Source: Puccinia triticina (Eukaryota; Basidiomycota; Pucciniomycetes; Pucciniales; Pucciniaceae). From it: 64,000 nucleotides of DNA. Under the pieces are notes generated by a model that was not told the origin of the DNA, did not search any database, and worked only from the letters and a program-made list of their open reading frames with translations. A program made the translations under genes and the position numbers. Positions 21,683-33,285 of this stretch are shown here, one piece after another. Position 1 is the first letter of the stretch, and each line of letters begins with the position of its first letter. The stretch spans positions 5,642,001-5,706,000 of the forward strand of contig NC_070562.1 in the NCBI RefSeq assembly GCF_026914185.1. Reading direction: 5' to 3'.

Positions 21683-23111
21683 ATGATTGCCTTACGATTT
21701 GTCTTCGTTGCCGTAATCGGTTTGATAAGGGCGGACAGCTCCGAGTCAGCCGGCGTGAAAGCAGGATGTAGTGCTGAAACTCCTGCAAACCTGGATCAGT
21801 GTAAAAAGTGAATTTACATCTCTTTCTTCCTTTATTCATCGCCATTGTTGTTGAAAAGACCTTCAGCCTGACACCCTAAATCATTTTCCAGAGCAATCAC
21901 TAATATCAAACTGGACAATGGAAAACTTCCTGGGAATGAACCCGAAATAAGGGCTATCTCAGACAGCTGTAGTGTGAGTTTCTGATCTTGTGTTTTGACT
22001 CCATTTTCAATATCTGAACACATCAAATTTACTGAGTAATGTCCAATTTTTGCACCAGATTGTTGTCTTGAATAGACAGCTGGTTAAAGATGTGTGAGTG
22101 AGCAGGGGTAGACTTAGTTGGTAGTGAAAATCAACATATTATTTTCTAATTCTATATGTTTTTTATTCACAATTAGTACCCCGGATCAAATAACAGAAGC
22201 TCTGAATACCCATTTCAAAAACTGTCCCAGCCAGGTAAGCAGATGGATTTTTTTGCAGAGTTGTACTTGGTTGGGTTGGGTGGCTAACAAGAATTTTCTG
22301 GTTGGTGGCTCAAATATGCAGGGTGGTTCAATTGCCTTACTGGGTCACAAGGATCGGGTCTTTTTACAGATCAAAACACGCAACCCAGTTGGTTCAAAAG
22401 ATGAGGCATTGAACGCAGATGCTGAACTCAACAAGCCGTACTGCTCTCAGCCCAAAACACGGCCATCAACTACCAGCTTTAGTGATGATTGCCTCGCGTA
22501 TGTCAATTCTCACTTGGAGCTATTTGAACTTCATCCGCTGAGATCTTATTTATTTTATCATTTCAATGCAGAGCTTACAAGAATTTCAGGGCCAATCCTA
22601 ATACCGGGATTTTGACTATCCCGGGACCAAAAGGGTCACAAGTAATCTCCGCATCATGCATGGTGAGTCAAAACACTCTCAGATAAACTCCTCAAACAAG
22701 AACAATATTTTATGCTGGGGAAAAAATCTGACAAGATTAATTGCCATCAGATACAAATAACCACCACTGATGGAACAGAAGCTAAAATGTAAGTGCATAA
22801 TGCAAACCAGTTAATAATAATTGTGTCACAATATTGAACCTAAATCCCTCTTTATTTGTGTTTTTGTGGAACAGAAAGAAGGCAGATGCTGACTCATTCA
22901 TCACCGCAATGATAAAAAGCTGTGACAAAAATGTGAGTTCATTCATTGATATCCTGAGTTTTACAACCACCTTGGTAAATAAAAAAACACTTACCTGAGA
23001 ATTTTACTGCAACAGCCCGGCGCAGTGAATCTGATTGGAGCTTTGGGAAAAAATGGGAGAGTCCTTGTGCAAACAATTTTTGATCCTCAAGCTGGTGATC
23101 AAAAACCTTGA
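21683..23111 (+). CDS. Secreted protein with two tandem four-cysteine modules (candidate effector-like), nine exons
   Basis: Exons: 21683-21807, 21892-21973, 22059-22093, 22177-22234, 22322-22497, 22572-22662, 22751-22788, 22875-22932, 23016-23111. All introns are GT-AG and all phases agree. The total is 759 nt, giving 252 residues ending in TGA. The start is a classic signal peptide (MIALRFVFVAVIGLIRA). The mature protein is a tandem duplication. Each module has a Cys, a second Cys (DQCKK / DDCLA), an SC-hydrophobic step (DSCSIVV / ASCMIQI), a KNC or KSC element, and a Gly-rich end with VFLQI or VLVQT. Exon-boundary phases run 2,0,2,0 in module 1 and again 2,0,2,0 in module 2, with matching exon lengths 82/91, 35/38 and 58/58. 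The family has no name I can give. A paralogous start is at 63455. Function is unknown; secretion is inferred from the N-terminus. Confidence 0.82.
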
Positions 23112-23942
23112 TTCAAATTTTTCTTTGCTGTCATACATAAACATGAATTTTCAAATCCCTTGCCTTGTAAGAAAATGTCTTTGTATATATTGAAATCTTG
23201 ACACTTCTTTGAATCCTTGATCCCTGTACAGTACCTCAACAGTTATATTTGTATGGGGGCAGATGAATTTTACAAACTCCGTTTTACAAGGGACAAGTCC
23301 CTGTACAGATACCACTGATGAAATGTATAACTGTGTGGGTGTTATGTGTAAATTTACAGGGTGTTGCCCAGAATTTTCACCTTGAAAAGGTGGGCACAGT
23401 GAGGTTTTTCCTGTATAAATCCAACCTCAGATAGCCAGGTACACTCATATATGTTGCTGTGTTTTTGGTTTTGGCTGCTGCACCACTCAATTCTTCAATT
23501 TGGGTGGTGTGATGTTGAAATTTACAGACATACAGTGCCACAGGGCTGGTAAAAATAAAGTTTCAGCCCATTTACATAGAAAGAAGGCCTTATTGAGAAA
23601 AATTTACAGAGTACATGTTGGTGGTTCATCACCTATTACACACTGCTCAATTGTATTGAGGATATGAGAGGAATTTGTGCTATCTAAGCACTCACTGACT
23701 CAGCATAACAGAAGACCCACTATGTATCAGAAGAACCACTATGTACCACACCAAGTGTTTGTTGTTGGAATTTCACCAGTCTCTCCTCTCCTCTACTTTT
23801 TCCTTTCCCTTTCACACATCTTTCACTCCTTCTTCCCTCCAGGTTTACAAATCATGTTTCACCTTCTGTCCCAGAACTTGGCCCTTTTTTGTAGCTGCTC
23901 CCCAAGATAAGAGATAAAACATCTGTTCTTCTGCGCCTGATC
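23112..23942. other. 3' flank of the secreted gene; no other gene supported
   Basis: The region is AT-rich with recurrent TTTACAGA / TTTACAAA words and a GGGACAAGTCCC hairpin near 23289. No ORF with features was seen. Confidence 0.4.
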
Positions 23943-24336
23943 AACAATGGGAAGTTACATTATCCATAACAAAAAGTAACGGATAACGTATCTGAATTGG
24001 TGCTGTTATTGTTGCGCTAACGGCAGCGTTGTTTTTTTTTTTTTTTTTCTGTTTTGTTAGACCCGTTACGTTATCCCCCGCAATCTGAGGAGGATAACGT
24101 GCGGATAACGCGGGTTTTTTGCCAATTTTACGGTGCTTTTACACCAGATAACGCAGTTAGTGCGTTATTGGCGTTATTTTTTGCGGCATCAAGGCGGAAA
24201 GTCCCCTCCGTTACGTTATCCAAACAAGCGCAGGAACATTTCACCAGATAACAATAACACGTTGTCTGGTAACGGTGGGAAGTTATGTTACAAAAATCCC
24301 GCTGGATAACGTAACGTAAGTAACTTCCCATTGTTG
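23943..24336. mobile_element. MITE with perfect 8-bp TSD, TAACGTAAC family
   Basis: The ends AACAATGGGAAGTTAC and GTAACTTCCCATTGTT are inverted. The direct repeat GCCTGATC is at 23935-23942 and 24337-24344. Subterminal GGATAACG repeats resemble the block at 2793-3430. An 8-bp TSD indicates hAT mobilisation. Confidence 0.85.
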
Positions 24337-24369
24337 GCCTGATCCCTGAGACCATCATTAAGTCTCTTA

Positions 24370-25040
24370 TAATTAGAGATGGCTCTGCCACCCCTGGGTA
24401 CCCGCGGCTTTTTTGGGCCAAGTGGGACACCCACACCTGCAGAGTGGGTCAGAGAGGGTACCCGCCCCTCAAAATCCACCAGAAGGAATCCTTCTGTTCA
24501 AATAGGTTATACTCCCTTTCAAGAGAAGGATTTCTTCCGTTTTAAAAGGTTGTGTAAACTCTTTGACCGGAAGCAACCAAGTAACCCCTTTGACTGGAAG
24601 GAATCCTTCTGGCTGAGGAGGTTGAGTAAACTCTTGGACTATTCCTCCATTCAAAGAGGTTACTCGACCTCCTCGGCTAGAAAGATTCCTTCCATTCAAA
24701 GAGGCTACACAACCTCTTTGGCTGGAAATGGTTTTTGTTCAGCCAAAGCGGCTGTGTTACCTCTTTGACAGGAAAGGAATCCTTGCAGTCAAAGAGTTCA
24801 AAGAGGTTACATAACATCTTTGCATTCCTTCTGGTTGTGGCAGCCGCCACATGGCCAAACAAGGGTGGGTACCCACTAAGAATACCCAGGTACCCGCTGT
24901 ATTTCTCCCAGAAAACCAGCATCTGCACACACTGGCAGGTACCCGCCAACCCTGGGCGGGTACCCGCAATGGGTTTGTTGGGGCTTTCTCTACTTGTAGT
25001 GAGTGTGCCTTTTTCCACCTCACAATCCAGAATCTCTAGC
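24370..25040. repeat. Repeat rich in GGTACCC subterminal motifs and AAAGAGGTT units
   Basis: TTAGAGATGGC and GGGTACCCGC motifs occur at the left and GTACCCGC motifs at the right (about 24890-24970). In between is an irregular minisatellite of TCAAAGAGGTTAC / GGAAGGAATCCTTC units (24480-24820). The same GTACCCG-type ends occur at 29370-29530, 30330-30460, 32800-32880 and 34690-34850, so this is one dispersed non-autonomous family. Confidence 0.5.
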
Positions 25041-25723
25041 CCTCAAAGAGGGCTCCGCTGTTTGTTCTCAGTCTCCAATCCTTTTTTCTCAAAGCCTTGT
25101 CATTTCTCCTCATTGCTTTTTCAACATTTTTCATGAGCTGTAGCGCGGGCTCTGTAGCAAAGGCTCTCATGTGCATAGCTATCACTTACAGCCATGATGA
25201 TGGACCACACACTCATGGTTTGAGAGGCTGGTGATCCAAGCTGCTTCATCATCCTGCAATCTACCATATTGGATCCAGAACCCAGAAACCCATCCCAACT
25301 CCCAATCTGAGAAACCTTGAATATCATGCGTAAAAATTCTATAAACCTTGAAAATCTCGCTCAGACCTCTCAATACCACCTCAATCTGAATTTTAGTGAC
25401 CCACCCCCTGCCTCCAACCAAAATTGAACATCCCACCTCCTACTTCACTGAACCTTGGACATCCCAATTCTGACTCCAACCCCAACTCCACCTCCAAAAA
25501 GAAAGATGGATCTAGTTCCCCAACAACTTTCCAAAATGAGAAAGAACACCAAAAAAATAACCGACTGACAGGCATAGGCTAAGCTGGAAGGTGCAAAAAC
25601 AGCCCTGGCTCGTATACCTTAAGCAAGAGGACCAAAGATTGGAGTGCATAACAATTTTGACAATAACCACATCAAGAAGGCAGAGAGTTGAGACGTGTAG
25701 CAACCAACTAGGACTTTAAATCA

Positions 25724-26176
25724 GGGGGATTCAAAGTTGGCCATACACAACTTGCATGCACTTTTGAAAGTTGGTTTTCAAGGCTTTTATTAGGGGGATT
25801 CAAAGTTGGCCATGCACAACTTGCATGCACTTTTGCAAGTTGGTGTTCAAGGCTTTTATTGAAAACCAAAGTTGAAAACAACATTCAAGAAGGCTGAGGG
25901 GGTGTGGTACAGTGTGGCTTGTATGCACTTTTTCAACTTGGTGTTCATGAATGAACTTGAACACTGACTTGCAAAAGCGCATGCAAGTCACATCTGGCCA
26001 ACTTTGAAACCCCTTATTGAACAGTAAATTTAAAAAAAAAAAACTTTCATGAATGCTTAGGGGATGTAGTACAGTGTGGCTTGTATGCACTTTTTCAACT
26101 TGGTGTTCATGAATGAACTTGAACACCAACTTGCAAAATTGCATGCAAGTCGCATCTGGCCAACTTTGAAACCCCC
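25724..26176. mobile_element. Nested copies of a GGGGGATTC...GAAACCCCC MITE
   Basis: Left ends at 25724 and 25793 (GGGGGATTCAAAGTTGGCCA) and right ends at about 26013 and 26176 (TGGCCAACTTTGAAACCCC) form an L-L-R-R arrangement, as if one copy had inserted into another. TTA-type flanks at the ends would suit a PIF/Harbinger (Tourist-like) MITE. Confidence 0.6.
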
Positions 26177-26374
26177 TATTACCAACAGCCCTACCATGTT
26201 GAAAGACAGTCAAAGATCATCTTTTTGTTTTTTTACCTGACCAGATCCACTAGCAGCTGAACGGGAACAATGGTTATCAAGCTCCTCCACCCATTTGGTG
26301 AGGACAACCAGGCAGACCAGGAGCCTCCCATCACCTATGCAGACTACCAGACACAGTCCCAAGCCATTTAATTT

Positions 26375-27377
26375 GGGGCAGGATTTAGGCACGCCAAAGA
26401 TTTACTAGATGTACACCAAAAAAGGTGTGAACCTCTGACCACTCCAATATTTTTGGAGTGGGAGGTGGTTCACTCCAAAACCAGATCTTTTTTGGAGTGC
26501 ACATCCCTGCACTCCATGCTGGTTTGGAGTGAACAACCGGGCACTCCCTCTTTGGAAAGGGAGTGCACTCCAATTCACTCTTCTCCATGGCCAGCAGAGG
26601 CTGGCCATCACACAAAGGCACTTCCCTTGATGGCCGGTCTGCTCCGGCCATCAAGGTTAGTACATATTTACTGCCTCACATATACAAGCCTCTTGATGAT
26701 CAGACCCGTCATCAAGATGACCGGGACCAAACGGTCATTGAGAAGACCAGGACCAAACAGTCATTGAGAAGACACAGCCCTCTTGATGAACGTTTGGTGG
26801 TCATTGAGAGGACACAATCCCCCCAAGGACCCAAATGGTCATTGAGAGGACTCAACCCTCTCAATGAAAGGTCAGACTGGTCATTGAGGGGACACAACCC
26901 TCTTGATGACCAGTTGGTCCCGGTAGTCATCAAGAGCATTGAGTCCTCTCAATGGGACACAGCCCTCTCAATGACTGGTCAGTCCTGGTCATCAAGAGGG
27001 TTGAGTCCCCTCGATGACCATTTGGTCCCGGTCATCTTGATGACCAGTCTGATCATCAAGAGGCTTGTATATGTGAGGCAGTAAATATGTACTAACCTTG
27101 ATGGCCGGAGCAGACCGGCCATCAAGGGAAGTGCCTTTGTGTGATGGCCAGCCTCTGCTGGCCATGGAGAAGAGTGAATTGGAGTGCACTCCCTTTCCAA
27201 AGAGGGAGTGCCCGGTTGTTCACTCCAAACCAGCATGGAGTGCAGGGATGTGCACTCCAAAAAAGATCTGGTTTTGGAGTGAACCACCTCCCACTCCAAA
27301 AATATTGGAGTGGTCAGAGGTTCACACCTTTTTTGGTGTGCATCTAGTAAATCTTTGGCGTGCCTAAATCCTGCCCC
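26375..27377. mobile_element. 1003-bp near-perfect palindromic element with 8-bp TSD
   Basis: The arms from 26375 inward and 27377 inward are almost identical inverted copies for about 350 bp. An 89-codon ORF at 26385-26654 (-) and its mirror at 27098-27367 (+) encode exactly the same residues. The TSD TTTAATTT sits at 26367-26374 and 27378-27385, extendable to 9 bp with a following G. The centre (26730-27040) consists of alternating TCATTGAGAGGA / TCCTCTCAATGA units. The mirror ORFs are by-products of the palindrome, not genes. The arm length would suit a Mutator-like foldback; the TSD suits hAT or Mutator. Confidence 0.85.
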
Positions 27378-27548
27378 TTTAATTTGATACAGATAAGCAA
27401 GCCAAGGTGTAGCATGCACTGAGAGAGTGATGAAGCAGACTACACCCACACTTTCATCAACCTTGCAACTTATTTGGGATAGGAGTTTCTGATGCTTGTC
27501 AGCCTCTACATCCAGAGTCTGAAGAAGGACAACTAAATAGCATTTTTC

Positions 27549-28280
27549 TTGTCCCATTCTGCCTTTGCCACTGTTTTGGAGGTCTCCAACTTTTCCCTGC
27601 AGATCAATCCGGAGTCAACACCTCAACCCCTGGCCAAGCAAGTTGCCAAGCCCAAATCCATGTACATCTTAGTGTTAAGTGGCCCACTTCCCAACTCCAA
27701 GCGGACCCAAATGCCGTTGGAGGGCCTCTTCTTCCAATACAGAGTGCAAGGCCACATTGTACAATAAGGCTCAACAAGAAAGGTAAAGGGAAGGGAGCCA
27801 ACCACAATAGCGGAAATTGAAGATCAACTTCGCCAAATTGTTGACAGGATGGCGGCACTGAGTGGGGGAGGAAGGGCAGAGTGGTCAAAAAATGGAGATA
27901 CCCTGGAATTAAGGTTGTGCTTTTCCTTAGGGCAGTGGAGTTATCTTGTAGTACTGGTGCTGGTCAATTTTTACATGAGAATGAACTTGATCCTTGGTGT
28001 TTCATTTCTTGTGCCATATCAACTCCCAGAGCCAAACCTAAGACCCCATTTTCCCCCACCCCCTTCCTCATTCATTCTGAATACACCTATGAATTCCCAA
28101 GTGAATCTTTTGCCTCTGCCACAGGGCTGCTTGACAGTGCCACCGACTCAAAGCAGAACATCTCTGTTTTTGACAGTTCCACATCCCAAGCGGTGTATGG
28201 GATTTACCTGACCCTGGAAAAATACCACCCAAATTTGATTTCAATAACCTTCCTTCCACCACTTTACCCAAAACACTAGC
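27549..28280. other. Unassigned stretch with weak open frames
   Basis: Two overlapping plus-strand ORFs (27849-28211 and 27881-28279) have mildly protein-like composition (SATGLLDSATDSKQNISVFD) but no start context, splice chain or motif that I recognise. It is possibly a decayed gene or retroelement fragment. Confidence 0.2.
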
Positions 28281-28343
28281 TGGCCAGCTTTTTTATCCCA
28301 TAGATATTACTCCTCACCTCAACTGGAACCCTTATGCTGCCAT

Positions 28344-28506
28344 TGTCAAGACTTGGGCCCGGTCCCTGAGCAAAGGAAGCGCAAGGAACTGAACCCTAAC
28401 CAAGCAAGTGGGATTGGGGTGTCCGCACAAACCATAGGCACATGCATATGTGTGATGCTCCCAGGCAGCAGGATTAGGCTAACACTAAATCCTCCGCTCC
28501 ACTTTA
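28344..28506 (-). repeat. Dispersed repeat, copy 2 (inverted relative to 9736-9912)
   Basis: The reverse complement matches 9736-9912 along most of its length, including GTTAG.CTAATCCT.CTGCCTGGGAGCA. Confidence 0.6.
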
Positions 28507-28648
28507 GCCATTTTGAAAAATGACAAAGCGCCAAAGCAATACAATTAAATTCAACCATCAACAAGGTTAGAGGATTGCTGGATTTTCATATCTAGGTCAA
28601 GCAGTGCTGACAGGAAATCATCATCCTTTATAGCACATTTGCTACCAA

Positions 28649-29136
28649 CAACCGTGTATCCGCTGCGCTGCATATAGCGTAGCAAAGCGGTTAGCGCAGC
28701 GATTTTTTGTGTCGCTGCGCTACGCGCTACGGGCAGCGGGCAGATCGCTGCGCTACGCGCTTTTTGATTTTCCCGGAAAAAAAATCAAAAAATAGCGCGC
28801 TAAAGAAGCGATCACGTAGCGGTCAGCGCCGCTTTTCTCTATGCCATGTGGGATCCAAAAAAAAAAAAGGAAAAAGGGTTTAACATACATAAAAACATGT
28901 TTAGAACATAAAACTGTTCCGCTATCCGCTAATTTAGCGGGTAGCGTAGCGAATTTTTGCTTTCGCTGCGCTTTTGCTAATGGCCCTGGGAGGGTAGCGG
29001 ACAATCGCTGCGCGTAGCGAGTAGCACAGCGGTGTTCTCGCTGCGCTATCGCTTTTTGGTCTGGTCACGCAGCGGTCAACCGCTGCGCTACGCTAAAAGG
29101 CCGCTTTTTTTAGCGTAGCGCAGCGGATACACCGTT
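28649..29136. mobile_element. MITE of the GCTGCGC family (copy 2) with perfect 8-bp TSD
   Basis: The inverted ends read AACCGTGTATCCGCTGCGC and GCGCAGCGGATACACCGTT. TSD GCTACCAA is at 28641-28648 and 29137-29144. The interior is packed with CGCTGCGC / GTAGCG motifs and shares the AT-rich core with 10779-11144 in opposite orientation. hAT-type mobilisation is inferred from TSD length. Confidence 0.88.
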
Positions 29137-29369
29137 GCTACCAACACCAACTTTGATCATATAGGTTCCAGCCTCAGTCATAGGATAAACAACTCTTCTG
29201 TAAGGATTTCACCCCTACTAAGACAGAACTAAAGCTGGAAGCACATATTTGTATTCATTTACATAGTAGACTCCTCTATATAAGCTTTTAGTACTTGTCT
29301 TCCTTTCTCTTCCTCAAGCTGGTCTTCCCCCTCTTCCTTTTTTCATTAGCCGATAGAGAATGTAAAAAG

Positions 29370-30470
29370 GTACCTGTTGCTAGGTACCCGGCACCGCCTG
29401 GTGGGTACCGCTGGCACCCTCCCCGCACCCGCCCAGCGGTGCCAGATGCCTGTTTTTTGGAAAAAAGCGGTGCGGTACCCGGGTACCGCCCCCAAGTACC
29501 GCTTATCCCCGGCCGGGGAGGCAGGTACTCCGGCACGCAGGCCACCTTTGGCCGGCCATTGAGGGGATCAATTACTCCTCTCAATGGACAGCAGGGAAGC
29601 ATGTCCTCTTCTCAATGCCATCGAGAGGAGTTAACCATTCCCTTGATGGCATCCAGAGGGGGATGGACTCCCATTGATGCCATTGAGGGGAGTACAACCT
29701 CCCATTGATGCCATTGAGGGGAGTACAAACTCCCATTGATGCCATCGAGGGGAGTACAAACTCCCATTGATGCCATCAAGGGGAGTGCAAACTCCCATTG
29801 ATGCCATCGAGGGCAGTACAGACTCCCATTGATGCCATCAAGGGGAGTACAAACTCCCATTGATGCCATCAAGGGGAGTACAAACTCCCATTGATGCCAT
29901 CAAGGGGAGTAAAAACTCCCATTGATGCCATCAAGGGGAGTACAAACTCCCATTGATGCCATTGAGGGGATTACAAACTCCCCTTGATGGGATTGAGGTG
30001 TGTAATCCCCTTGATGTCATTGAGAGGAGCCCCCCCCCCCCCCCTCAAGTTCATTGAGAGGACACACTCCCCTCCATTCAGGGGAGTGTGTCCTGTCAAT
30101 GACAAGGGGAGTGCACCATCCCCTAAAATACGAAGGGGAATATCTAGAGACCTCGATACCATCAAGGGGATTATATCTTCCTTGCAATGCCATAAAGGGG
30201 AGTGATTCCCCCCCTCAATGTCGTTGAGGGGGTGCAATCCTCTCAATGACCAGTCTCTGCCGGCCATCAAGGGCGTAGTAAGTCTTAATGCCCTCCCTTT
30301 GGGGCTTGGGAGTGAGTTTTGATAATGAAAAAAAAACCCGGCTGGTACCCGTGGTACCCGCCTAAAAGACCGCTGGCACCCGCCTGGTGGTGCCGGGTTC
30401 CCGTTTTTCTCAAAAAACGCGTGGGTACCAGCGTTGCAACTGGTACCCAGGTCCATTTTGACATTCTCCA
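29370..30470. mobile_element. Non-autonomous element with GTACCCGG-rich ends around a minisatellite
   Basis: The left (29370-29530) and right (30330-30460) ends carry inverted versions of the same motifs: CCCGGCACCGCC and its reverse, GGTACCC, and a GGTGCC / GGCACC pair around a TTTTTTGGAAAAAA-like step. Between them lies the 31-bp minisatellite. Exact termini and a TSD could not be fixed. Confidence 0.5.
29645..29990. repeat. 31-bp minisatellite, about 11 units
   Basis: The unit ACTCCCATTGATGCCATCAA plus GGGGAGTACAA repeats head to tail with few substitutions (CATCAA/CATCGA/CATTGA). Each unit contains the inverted words TTGATG/CATCAA and CTCCC/GGGAG. Confidence 0.9.
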
Positions 30471-30667
30471 TCAGCTGATCTCAGAAATTTACATTCTTTT
30501 TATAGACTTCAGGCCTTTGGCCCTCCGTCCCTCTGTTCCTTCCAGTGAGGGTTCACAGAACCCTTACACCTTCTTCAAGTGGTAACTCCCTTGCTTGAGA
30601 AAACTAGAGATGCCAAAGCTGACTGTGTGAGAATTCCAGCTCAGGGGAGTGGCGCCGACCTCATAAA

Positions 30668-31163
30668 ATGAGAAAGGTGCCAGGAACCAAACCAGCTGCG
30701 GAAATTGGTAAGCAAACGCAAACCACTTCCGCAGTCCAAACCAGCGTAGCGGGAGTTGTGAAACTTAACTCATCTTTTGATGTTACAGTTCCAGCGAACG
30801 TGAGCAACAAGATTAGGCTCAAGGAAAATCCTGGCCCACAATCACTCATTGAGAGAATCTCAGTTAGCGCCAAAGGTAAGCAACTGCAGAGAACTCAAGA
30901 TAAGCTGATCAGATTGACACTAACGTGCTATCGCTTCTTTTATACAGAACTGTCAAGAGCAACCAGACCAATCAACCCAATGCCGCTCAAAGAGCAGGAG
31001 AAACTATTGGTAAGAGTATCAAGTCCTTAGCCAGGCAAAGCGGTAAAAGAAAGGCAGTGGCTGACACAACGGTGTTCCATAAACAGACAATGTTGCATTG
31101 CTTCTTAGCCGTTTTGCCAAAGCCACGTGAGGAAACCCTCAGGTCAAAAGACCGCCTTGAGTA
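30668..31163 (+). CDS. Hypothetical protein, uncertain two-exon model
   Basis: A frame from ATG 30668 (MRKVPGTKPAAEIGKQTQT) runs to a GTAAGC donor at 30876. An acceptor TATACAG ends at 30947, giving a 72-nt intron with a CTAAC branch site. The spliced frame ends early at 31030. A different frame downstream (about 30925-31164, SIKSLARQSGKRKAVADTT) looks more coding-like, suggesting a frameshift or another acceptor. There is no domain or homology I can name. Confidence 0.25.
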
Positions 31164-31164
31164 A

Positions 31165-33237
31165 GAAGATGCTGCATCTTGAGAAAAGAGAAAAGAAAGG
31201 TTGGGAACTAATACCAAGATAATGTGTGTCTAGATAAGACCAAGTCAACCACTCAACTCAACATATCTTGCCATTTCCCATTCCTTTCTATATATTCTCT
31301 TTTATTAGTAGAGTGCAGCCTAGTCTCTGCTCTTAGGTAATTCACCCCTACTTCAAGATATCCTTCATTTCTATTCATCAGTCAATTGTAGTTACTAGAA
31401 CAGAAAGTCTGATGAAGAAACAAAATCTTAGTTCTTTGGAGTTTTTCAAAAATCTTAGTTTTTTGGAGTTTTTCAGACTGCACGTCTAATGAAAATATAG
31501 AAAAAATTAGCTCTGCAAGTCTTGAAAATCAAATTGGCCAGTGTTAAGCACATAGCCAGTGGCCCATTTAATCATAAGCAAAAATCTTGAGCTTCCCAAA
31601 TGGAAAGTCCCAGCCATGACTCTGACTTCAGTTGCCTCCAACAGACAATCTTGTCTTAATCACTCTCAAGTGATCTCAGCTGCACCACAGGCCCTTTTTC
31701 CTTTATCTATCTTCTCTCGAATATACCAGAGCTTGACTGGATCCTATCTTAGGTACGCTTGTTTTCTTATCTGTTATTTCTCAGTCTCTGAAAATGTCAG
31801 ATCAACCTCTCTAACAAAAGAAATGAAATATATCAGTTTTGTGAAACTTTACAGGCATTTATACCACTATGGAGGTATCATCCCCAGCAGAGGAAAATAG
31901 GCCCAAGGGGAAAGCTAGGAAAAGTGACAAGGGAGTGTGTGTTGTAGACACATTAGTGCTCACACAATGTGAGCTTGATACAAAAAATCAGTCTGTAGAG
32001 CAGCTGGCAAGCGTCTTTAATTCTTAGAACAGTGCACCACGGAGATTAGCACAGTGTGGTGTTCAAATTGGTACAGGGCCTCAAGACTGTCCAAATCAAC
32101 AAGTCATCAAGATCATCAACTTCAATATTCCGCCCCTCAATATTAGCCATTTCCAGCTCTTCAAGATCCTCAAGATTCATTCTCTAGATTTCCATCCCCA
32201 TCCCTTTTTCTTTTCATTATTATTTAGTCCTCTTCCTGTTTCTTGGTCCTAACACATGTACTATGTGGGTTTATTATGATGTTTTATTTCTTCACTTTAT
32301 CCTGTTTGGTTTCCTCTTTAAGCTTTGTTTATTCTTTTCTTCTGCTTGTTATTTTTTGGGTTTTGTTTTCTTTTCTTTCCTTGTGGTTTTGTTTTGTAGT
32401 TAGGGATGTGATGACATGTCCTGTGACATGTCACTCCCCAGAGTCCAAGTTTGAGTTTGAACTTGGAGGATGGGACGGCATGGGACTTGCTCTGATCCAG
32501 GAGAAATTCCATCACCCTTTTCTGATCCGCTGGCAGTATCCCCAGCACTATTCCTGATTCTTTATCCCTGATCCTGATCCATCATCATCATCTGATCCTC
32601 AACAAACCAACCACCGCCGACGGTATTCCATCCCCGTTGTCTCTCAAAAATCCCCCCCCCAACGCTATCACTTTTTGATCCACATCTCATTTGCCGGACC
32701 ACCTTGAGGGAAGCCTCAACAGCACCCATCCCCTCAACGCTCTGCCTACCGCCTGGCACGGTAGGAGTTCCACAACGGCTAAGACATTTTGTCTACAGAT
32801 GGCACTTGGGTACCCATGTGCAGGTACCCAGCACACGCAAGCAGGTACTTGGTATACCCGCGCAGCACACGCGCAATTTATGTAGCCTAGGAGCGCCGTG
32901 TACAGGAATCAGCAGGATGTTACATGGCTACTGTCAGCCTTAGAGTCAACGCAGTTGACCTAAAACTGCATTCTATCTCCATTTTATACCTAAATGTGTT
33001 TATATCTTTTTAACCTTAAGACTTAAGGTTGTTTTGACTTCAGATTCTGATGTCTCATGAAATTTTACCCCTAGTTACACCTTATCATTTCTTTGTAACT
33101 CTACTCCTTCCCTGAGTTCTTGTGTCAGCCTTAGAGTCAGCGCAGCTGACCTAAAAGTCTGCCTTTTCTACATCTCAAATTATGTGAGCACAATAGCTAT
33201 AAGCAAAATGTTGCTCCAAAAGCTTCAAGTTCCTCCA
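31165..33237. other. No supported gene; repeats only
   Basis: Holds T-rich low-complexity DNA (32270-32400), GGTACCCA / GGTATACCCGC motifs (32805-32870) also found at 34718-34755, and a 40-bp direct repeat (GTCAGCCTTAGAGTCARCGC) at about 32933 and 33124. Confidence 0.4.
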
Positions 33238-33285
33238 ATTGGGTCCTGTGACTCAATGAATTAGGTTTAATCTGAAGTGTGTAAG

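Noticed and set aside
26385..27367. Two 89-codon ORFs with identical products on opposite strands
   Set aside because: They are mirror images created by the palindrome arms, with no domain or start context.
29645..29990. CRISPR-like array of regular short repeats
   Set aside because: Units are contiguous with no unique spacers, and the genome is clearly eukaryotic.
29612..30471. Minus-strand ORFs with repeated SMGVCTPLDGI-type peptides
   Set aside because: They are translation of the 31-bp minisatellite, with no gene structure.
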